A DNA stretch of 64,000 nucleotides from Pseudonocardia sp. C8 (GTDB taxonomy: Bacteria > Actinomycetota > Actinomycetes > Mycobacteriales > Pseudonocardiaceae), in contig NZ_JACMTR010000002.1 in assembly GCF_014267175.1 (NCBI RefSeq), positions 3,187,501-3,251,500 on the forward strand, in the 5' to 3' direction. The notes beneath the pieces are model-generated. The model was not told the DNA's origin. It saw only the letters and a program-made list of their open reading frames with translations, and made no database searches. The translations under genes were made by a program, and so were the position numbers. This document shows positions 59,012 through 64,000 of the stretch, in pieces. Each line of letters starts with the position of its first letter. Position 1 is the first letter of the stretch.

Positions 59012-60001
59012 TCAGACGGCCGTGAGCAGGTTCAGCGCGAACCGCCGCTCCGGGTCCACCCAGCGCCGGGTCGGCTCGAACCCGGCCGCGACGACGAACG
59101 CGTCGACGACCTCGGTGCGGAACTTGGCCGACACCTCGGTGGCCAGCTCCTCCCCCGCGGCGAACCCGACGTCCAGGTCCAGCTCGGCGACCCGGACCCG
59201 CATGTCCCGGCCCGCCCGCAGCCGCATCTCGATCCACTCGTTCTCCGCGTCCCACAGCGCGACGTGGGAGAAGGCCTCGACGTCGAAGTCGGCGCCCAGC
59301 TCGCGGTTGAGGACGTGCAGGACGTTGCGGTTGAACTCGGCGGTGACGCCCGCGGCGTCGTCGTAGGCGGCGACCATCAGGTCCGGGTCGGTGACCAGCC
59401 CGGTCCCGAGCAGCAGCTGCTCCCCCGGCGCCAGGACGCTCCGCACGTGCCGGAGGAACGCGTCCCGGGGGCCGGGCAGCAGGTTGCCGATCGTCCCGCC
59501 CAGGAACGCGATCATCCGCCGGCCGCCCGGCTCGGCACCCGGCAGCCGGTGCAGGTCGGTCGTGAAGTCACCGACCACTCCGTGCAGCGCGAGCCGCGGG
59601 TAGGCCGCGCGCAGGTCGTCGAGGGCGCCGCGCAGCGCGGACTCGCTCACGTCCTGCGGGACGTAGCGGCGCAGCGTCCCGGCGGCGGCGAACGCGTCCA
59701 GCAGCAGCCGGGTCTTGGTCGACGAGCCGGACCCCAGCTCGACGACGGTGTCCGCGCCCGAGGACCGCGCGATGTCGGCGACCGAGTCGGCCAGCAGGGC
59801 GCGCTCGGTCCGGAACGGGTAGTACTCGGGCAGCTCGGTGATCTTCTCGAAGAGCGCGGACCCGCGGGCGTCGTAGAACCACTTGGGCGGCAGCTCCTTG
59901 GGCCGCGCGGTCAGGCCGCGGGCCACGTCGGCGCGCAGGGCCGCGTCGGCGTCGGCCCCGGTGAGGTGGACGTCGAGCCGGATCGTGCCGGGAGTGGACA
60001 C
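59012..60001 (-). CDS. egtD: L-histidine N(alpha)-methyltransferase
   Basis: This 329-residue SAM-dependent enzyme converts histidine to hercynine, the first step of ergothioneine synthesis. It has PKWFYDARGSALFEKITELPEYYPFRTERALL, SAM motif ELGSGSSTKTRLLLDAF and FLGGTIGNLLP. GTG 60001 is preceded by GAGGAG and follows egtC by 8 bp. It is the last gene in the egtABCD operon. Confidence 0.92.
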   Translation of the reverse strand: MSTPGTIRLDVHLTGADADAALRADVARGLTARPKELPPKWFYDARGSALFEKITELPEYYPFRTERALLADSVADIARSSGADTVVELGSGSSTKTRLLLDAFAAAGTLRRYVPQDVSESALRGALDDLRAAYPRLALHGVVGDFTTDLHRLPGAEPGGRRMIAFLGGTIGNLLPGPRDAFLRHVRSVLAPGEQLLLGTGLVTDPDLMVAAYDDAAGVTAEFNRNVLHVLNRELGADFDVEAFSHVALWDAENEWIEMRLRAGRDMRVRVAELDLDVGFAAGEELATEVSAKFRTEVVDAFVVAAGFEPTRRWVDPERRFALNLLTAV

Positions 60002-60009
60002 ACTGCTCC

Positions 60010-60750
60010 TCAGATCGGGTGGAGGTCGTGGCCGCCCGGGCGGGCCACCACGAGGTGCCGGTCGGGCACCGGGATCCAGTCGGGGAACGCGTGGGTGGGT
60101 TCGGACGCCACGGTGGTGTGGTCGCCGCCGGTCCGGACGGCGAGCGCGTGCCACCAGGCCGTGGCCCAGACCGTCGAGCCGTCGGTCAGCAGGAGGTTCA
60201 GCCGCGAGCCGGGCGCGTCCCGCTCGACCCGCTCGCAGGTGGTGGCCAGGACCTCCGCCGGGTCGTCGCCGGCACGCAGCCGGGCCCGGACCAGCGCCCA
60301 CAGCGCCGCCGAGTCGGTCGGCGCGTCCAGCGTCAGCAGGTCGGTGACCGGCACGGCCGCGGCCGCGGACGCGAGCGAGCCCGGCCAGCCGCGGACGACG
60401 CCGTTGTGGCTGAACAGCCAGCGACCGTCGGTGAACGGGGCCGCCGCGGTCTCCACGACGGGCATGCCGACGGTGGCCGAGCGGACCGCGCCCAGCACCG
60501 CCCCGGACGACGTCGCCCCGGCCAGCGCGGCGAACGACGTGTCGGCCCAGAGCGGCTTCGCCGACCGGACCCGCACCGGGTCGGCACCGGATGCGGGGTA
60601 CCAGCCGGCGCCGAAGCCGTCGGCGTTGATCGTGCCGCCGCCGCGCATGTCGGCCGGGGCGTAGGACTGGGCGAGCAGCCCGTGCTCCGGTTCCAGCAGC
60701 AGCACGGCGAGCGTGCGGGGCGGGCCGAGGTAGGCCAGGTGCCGGCACAC
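60010..60750 (-). CDS. egtC: Gamma-glutamyl-hercynylcysteine sulfoxide hydrolase
   Basis: This is a 246-residue class II glutamine amidotransferase-like hydrolase with nucleophile Cys2 (MCRHLAYLG). Further motifs are GGGTINADGFGAGWY and WLFSHNGVVRGWP. It removes the glutamyl group from the sulfoxide made by EgtB. GTG 60750 begins 3 bp after the egtB stop. Confidence 0.91.
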   Translation of the reverse strand: MCRHLAYLGPPRTLAVLLLEPEHGLLAQSYAPADMRGGGTINADGFGAGWYPASGADPVRVRSAKPLWADTSFAALAGATSSGAVLGAVRSATVGMPVVETAAAPFTDGRWLFSHNGVVRGWPGSLASAAAAVPVTDLLTLDAPTDSAALWALVRARLRAGDDPAEVLATTCERVERDAPGSRLNLLLTDGSTVWATAWWHALAVRTGGDHTTVASEPTHAFPDWIPVPDRHLVVARPGGHDLHPI

Positions 60751-60753
60751 GGC

Positions 60754-62109
60754 TCAGATATCGAGACCGGCGCGGGCGTCACGCGCCAGCCGGAACCCGG
60801 AGAAGATCTGCCGGCGGACCGGGTGGTCCCAGTTCCGGAAGGTCGCCCGGATCGCCGCCGGGTCCGTGCCGAACGAGCCGCCGCGCAGGACCCGGTAGTC
60901 CCCGCCGAAGAACACCTGCGAGTACTCGGGGTACGGGAACATCGTGAAGCCCGGGTACGGGTGCCAGCCGGAGTCGCACCACTCCCAGACATCGCCGAGC
61001 ATCTGGTGCGCGCCGAGCGCCGAGGCCCCGGCGGGGTACGCGCCGGCCGGGGCGGGCTGCAGGTGCCGCTGGCCGAGGTTGGCGTGCCGGGGGGCGGGCT
61101 CGTCGTCGCCCCACGGGAAGCGGCGCGAGCGCCCGGTCGCCGGGTCGAACCGGGCCGCCTTCTCCCACTCGGCCTCGGTGGGTAGCCGCTTGCCGGCCCA
61201 GCGGGCGTAGGCCTGCGCCTCGTGGAAGCTCACGTGCACGACCGGCTCGTCCGGTGGCACCGGCTCGACGACGCCGAACCGGCGCCGCCACCACTCGCCG
61301 CCGGCGTCGCGGAACCAGAACCGGGGCGCGGCCAGGCCCTCGGCGACCCGGTGTTCCCAGCCGGTGCCGGTCCACAGGCGACGGTCGTCGTACCCGCCCG
61401 CCTCCACGAACGCGGCGTACTCGCCGTTGGTCACCGGGTAGGTGTCGATCACGTATGCGGGCAGGTCGACGGTGTGCACGGGGCGCTCGTTGTCCAGCGC
61501 CCACGGCTCGGCCGAGGTGCCCATCTCGAACGGCCCGGCGGGCACGAGCACCTCGGCGCCCACGTCCACCGGGGCCGCGGGCCGGGGCGGCGGCGAGGCC
61601 TCGAGGACCGGGTCGCCCGCCCGCAGCTGGTGGGTGGCCAGCATGGTCTCGTCGTGCTGCTGCTCGTGCTGGACGATCATGCCGAACGCGAAGCCGTCCT
61701 GCTCGAGCCGGCGGCCGCGCAACGGGCTGCCCTCCAGCGCGTCGAGGGCCTTGTCCCGGACCTCGCCGACGTACTGCCGCGCCTCCGACGGCGTCAGCAG
61801 CGGCAGGTCCACCCGGGACGAGCGGGTGTGCTGGAAGGCGTCGTACAGGCCGTCGATCTCCGGGCGCAGCGGCTCGCGGCCGCCGACGTCGCGGACCAGC
61901 CACAGCTCCTCCTGGGAGCCGATGTGGGCGAGGTCCCAGACCAGCGGGGACATCAGCGGGGAGTGCTGCGCGGTCAGCTCGCCGTCGTCGAGTGCGGTGA
62001 GGCGGGCGCTGCGCTCCCGGGCGCGGCCGAGCAGGGCGGCCGCCCGCGCACGCATCGCCTCCGGGGTCTCGCCGGGGGCGGCCGGGCCGGTACTGGGCTG
62101 GACGGTCAT
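60754..62109 (-). CDS. egtB: Hercynine oxygenase (sulfoxide synthase)
   Basis: This is a 451-residue non-heme iron enzyme. The N-terminal DinB-like domain has the iron ligands in DLAHIGSQEE and the HxxxHxE of VQHEQQHDETML. The C-terminal formylglycine-generating-type domain has VPAGPFEMGTSAEPWALDNERP, RLPTEAEWEKAARFD and the end FRNWDHPVRRQIFSGFRLARD. It joins hercynine and gamma-glutamylcysteine using O2. ATG 62109 overlaps egtA by 4 bp. Confidence 0.92.
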   Translation of the reverse strand: MTVQPSTGPAAPGETPEAMRARAAALLGRARERSARLTALDDGELTAQHSPLMSPLVWDLAHIGSQEELWLVRDVGGREPLRPEIDGLYDAFQHTRSSRVDLPLLTPSEARQYVGEVRDKALDALEGSPLRGRRLEQDGFAFGMIVQHEQQHDETMLATHQLRAGDPVLEASPPPRPAAPVDVGAEVLVPAGPFEMGTSAEPWALDNERPVHTVDLPAYVIDTYPVTNGEYAAFVEAGGYDDRRLWTGTGWEHRVAEGLAAPRFWFRDAGGEWWRRRFGVVEPVPPDEPVVHVSFHEAQAYARWAGKRLPTEAEWEKAARFDPATGRSRRFPWGDDEPAPRHANLGQRHLQPAPAGAYPAGASALGAHQMLGDVWEWCDSGWHPYPGFTMFPYPEYSQVFFGGDYRVLRGGSFGTDPAAIRATFRNWDHPVRRQIFSGFRLARDARAGLDI

Positions 62110-63494
62110 CGCACGGTCTCCTCGATGATGCGGCGGCGGTGCGGGGTCGCGGCGGGATCGGGTTCGGCGTGGAGGCCGGGCGGGAAGGGCAGCGTGGTGC
62201 GTGCGCACCCGTCCTCCAGGGGCAGCAGGTCGTCGGCCGGGCAGCGCCCGCGCAGCACCCGGTGCTCGATGACCTCGCGGAGCCGGGCCAGCAGCGGCAC
62301 CGGCGCGGCGACCAGGGGGTGCCCGCCGTCGGCCAGCACGTCGTGGGCCAGCGGGAACAGCGCGGCCGCCGCGGCGGCGAGGGCCGGGTCGGCGAGCGCG
62401 TCGCGGGCGGCGGGCACCCAGGCGTCGCGGACCGGCTCGCAGATCTCGCGGACCCGGTCGACCACGGCCGGCGACGACGTCAGCGCCAGCAGCACCGCGG
62501 CCGGCAGCGCCCAGTCGTCCCCGGCCTGGCCGTCGACGTAACGCACCTCGAGGTGGCCGTGCGGGCGGACCGGCGGGAACAGCGTCGAGATGTGGTAGTC
62601 GAGGTCGGCGAGGGTCGGTGGCCGGTCGAGGACGCCGCCGCGGGCGTCACCGGAGGCCCACTGGGCGAACGTCACCCCGGGAGGCACCACCCACGACCCG
62701 CTGCCCCGGACGCAGAGCAGCGGGGTGTCGACGACCCGGCGGGCCCAGGCCCGCGCCGGGTCCTCCCCCGCCGCGACGGGCTCGGGCGGCGCGGTGCGCC
62801 GGGGGTCCAGGCTCAGCCAGCACGCCTGCCGGGACGACTTCCACCCGGTGCGCCTGCCGTGCTGGACCGGGGAGTTCGCGAAGGCCGCGACGAGCACCGG
62901 GCCGAGCTCGTGCAGCACGGCCCAGCGGTCCGCCACGGTGCCGGCCGGGCCGGCGTCCAGGCAGACCTGGACGGCGGCGGTCGAGCACATGCCGCTGCGG
63001 CCGTGCGGACCGACCCGGTCGAACACGCACTCCATGGCGGCGTAGCGGGGAAGGTCGAGCAGGCGCCGGGCCGGGCGGACCGGGTCGGCGGCCCGCAGGT
63101 GCGGGCGGAGGCCGAGCGGGGCGACGAGGCCGTGGAGGTGCGCGGCGTCGGCGGTGACGTCACCGATCAGCCCGGCCAGCCCGGCCGCGGGCCTGCTGGA
63201 GATCTCCAGCTGCCCGCCGGGCTCGACGGTGACGACGCCGCCGGCCGGCAGCGGGCGCCCCGGCGAGGCGGGATCGAGTGCCGGCGGGGTGTGCACGCCC
63301 AGCGCGGCTCGCAGGGTGTCCAGGTCGACCGGGTCGCCGGGCCGGTCGGGGCGGTGGAGCATCCACTCCACCTCGACACCCACCCTGCTCGGAGGCCCGT
63401 GCTTGAAGCAGACGGAGGCGACGTACGCTTCCGCTGCGGCCCGGCTGCGGAGCCGGCCGTCACCCGATGCGGTGCCCCCGTGATCCACCGTCAC
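62106..63494 (-). CDS. egtA: Glutamate-cysteine ligase of ergothioneine synthesis
   Basis: This 462-residue ligase makes gamma-glutamylcysteine. It has GVEVEWMLHRPDRPG, VTVEPGGQLEISSRP, MCSTAAVQVCLDAG and LEVRYVDGQAGDDW, matching the GCS2/EgtA family. GTG 63494 is chosen as the start because codon bias and the homologous pattern begin there; upstream codons run into the divergent promoter. It is the first gene of egtABCD. No egtE follows egtD. Confidence 0.9.
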   Translation of the reverse strand: MTVDHGGTASGDGRLRSRAAAEAYVASVCFKHGPPSRVGVEVEWMLHRPDRPGDPVDLDTLRAALGVHTPPALDPASPGRPLPAGGVVTVEPGGQLEISSRPAAGLAGLIGDVTADAAHLHGLVAPLGLRPHLRAADPVRPARRLLDLPRYAAMECVFDRVGPHGRSGMCSTAAVQVCLDAGPAGTVADRWAVLHELGPVLVAAFANSPVQHGRRTGWKSSRQACWLSLDPRRTAPPEPVAAGEDPARAWARRVVDTPLLCVRGSGSWVVPPGVTFAQWASGDARGGVLDRPPTLADLDYHISTLFPPVRPHGHLEVRYVDGQAGDDWALPAAVLLALTSSPAVVDRVREICEPVRDAWVPAARDALADPALAAAAAALFPLAHDVLADGGHPLVAAPVPLLARLREVIEHRVLRGRCPADDLLPLEDGCARTTLPFPPGLHAEPDPAATPHRRRIIEETVR

Positions 63495-63582
63495 CCGGCC
63501 GACGCTACCCCCGGGGTCCGACGATCGCAGGTCCTCGACGGCGCTCCCGGCAAGCCGGACAACCGTACGGAATACTGGGGGC

Positions 63583-64000
63583 ATGCCCCGCGTCAGCACC
63601 GACCAGCTCGCCGCCCGGCGGCGACAGATCCTGGACGGCGCACGCCGCTGCTTCGCCGACCACGGCTACGAGGGCGCCACCGTCCGCCGTCTGGAGGAGT
63701 ACACCGGGCTGTCCCGGGGAGCGATCTTCCACTACTTCCGGGACAAGGAAGCCCTGTTCCTCGCCCTGGCCGAGCAGGACGCGCGCCGGATGGCCGACGT
63801 CGTCGCCGCGCAGGGACTGGTCCAGGTGATGCGCGACCTGCTCGACTCCTCCCGCGGCCCCGGCACGATCGACCGCAGCTGGCTCGGCACCCGCCTCGAG
63901 GTGTCCCGGCGGCTGCGCACCGACCCCGAGTTCCGGGCCCGCTGGCAGGCGCACTCGGGCGCGCTCACGGCCGCCACCCGGGCCCGGCTCGAACGCCAGG
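63583..64000 (+). CDS. acnR: TetR-family regulator, AcnR-like (partial)
   Basis: 139 codons are visible before the right edge. The N-terminus MPRVSTDQLAARRRQILDGA, and further on RRLEEYTGLSRGAIFHYFRDKEALFLALAEQD, closely resembles AcnR, the aconitase repressor of corynebacteria and mycobacteria. AATACT (63571-63576) lies 6 nt before the ATG, so the message is probably leaderless. It is divergent from egtABCD. In relatives acnR follows the aconitase gene; that gene is not upstream here, so the identity is probable, not certain. Confidence 0.7.
   Translation, partial: MPRVSTDQLAARRRQILDGARRCFADHGYEGATVRRLEEYTGLSRGAIFHYFRDKEALFLALAEQDARRMADVVAAQGLVQVMRDLLDSSRGPGTIDRSWLGTRLEVSRRLRTDPEFRARWQAHSGALTAATRARLERQ

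Overview
The window is about 74% G+C with dense gene packing, frequent GTG starts and 1-4 bp start/stop overlaps. Together with ergothioneine genes, PucR, DUF222/13E12, Rv1733c-type and DUF202-pair proteins, this points to a high-GC actinobacterium, most likely Pseudonocardiaceae (Pseudonocardia-like). That placement is inferred from gene content and was not tested by a search. No rRNA, tRNA or CRISPR was recognised.

Layout. 1-2.4 kb: PadR regulator with a large palindromic operator, then benzoylformate decarboxylase. 2.4-9.9 kb: phosphonate catabolism island with an APC permease, a phosphonatase-like hydrolase, the PhnCDE transporter and a FAD oxidase on the minus strand, a divergent GntR/UTRA regulator, and a phosphonate-associated alcohol dehydrogenase; a shared 14-bp inverted repeat lies before both outward transcription units. 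9.9-18.6 kb: purine catabolism with the three xanthine dehydrogenase subunits, an 8-oxoguanine deaminase inside the same operon, PucR, and a permease fused to an OHCU-decarboxylase-like domain. 18.8-23.9 kb: a two-component system, then an IclR/racemase-like/NCS1 permease operon carrying two TTCCG-N5-CGGAA sites. 24-30 kb: desaturase, drug-exporter/TetR pair, membrane proteins.

30-39 kb is the accessory region: a 26-bp tandem duplication, low-complexity proteins, a DUF222-HNH gene with an SOS-type box, an intact IS481-family element with a 15-bp target duplication, a decayed gene, and an array of 62-bp units that can each fold into a hairpin. 39.4-44 kb: TetR, then a hydratase/acyl-CoA dehydrogenase/CitE-type lyase/LysR cluster matching the composition of known itaconate-degradation loci. 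44-47 kb: small stress-type proteins. 47-52.4 kb: formate dehydrogenase operon whose catalytic subunit reads through an in-frame TGA as selenocysteine, with a SECIS hairpin resembling E. coli fdhF. 52.5-56.9 kb: a 2-methylfumaryl-CoA isomerase (Mct)-like protein, a cupin, a second family III CoA-transferase and an MFS exporter. 57-59 kb: a frameshifted beta-lactamase-fold gene and an NTF2-like protein. 59-63.5 kb: egtABCD for ergothioneine without egtE. The window ends inside an AcnR-like TetR gene.

Functionally this is a catabolic neighbourhood: phosphonates (P, N), purines and ureides (N), mandelate/benzoylformate, C5-dicarboxyl-CoA compounds and formate, each with a local regulator. The points most worth checking are the HpnW/HpnZ/phosphonatase-like island and its operator, the 62-bp hairpin array, the fused OHCU-like domain that has lost its usual catalytic residues, and the split C5-CoA pathway.
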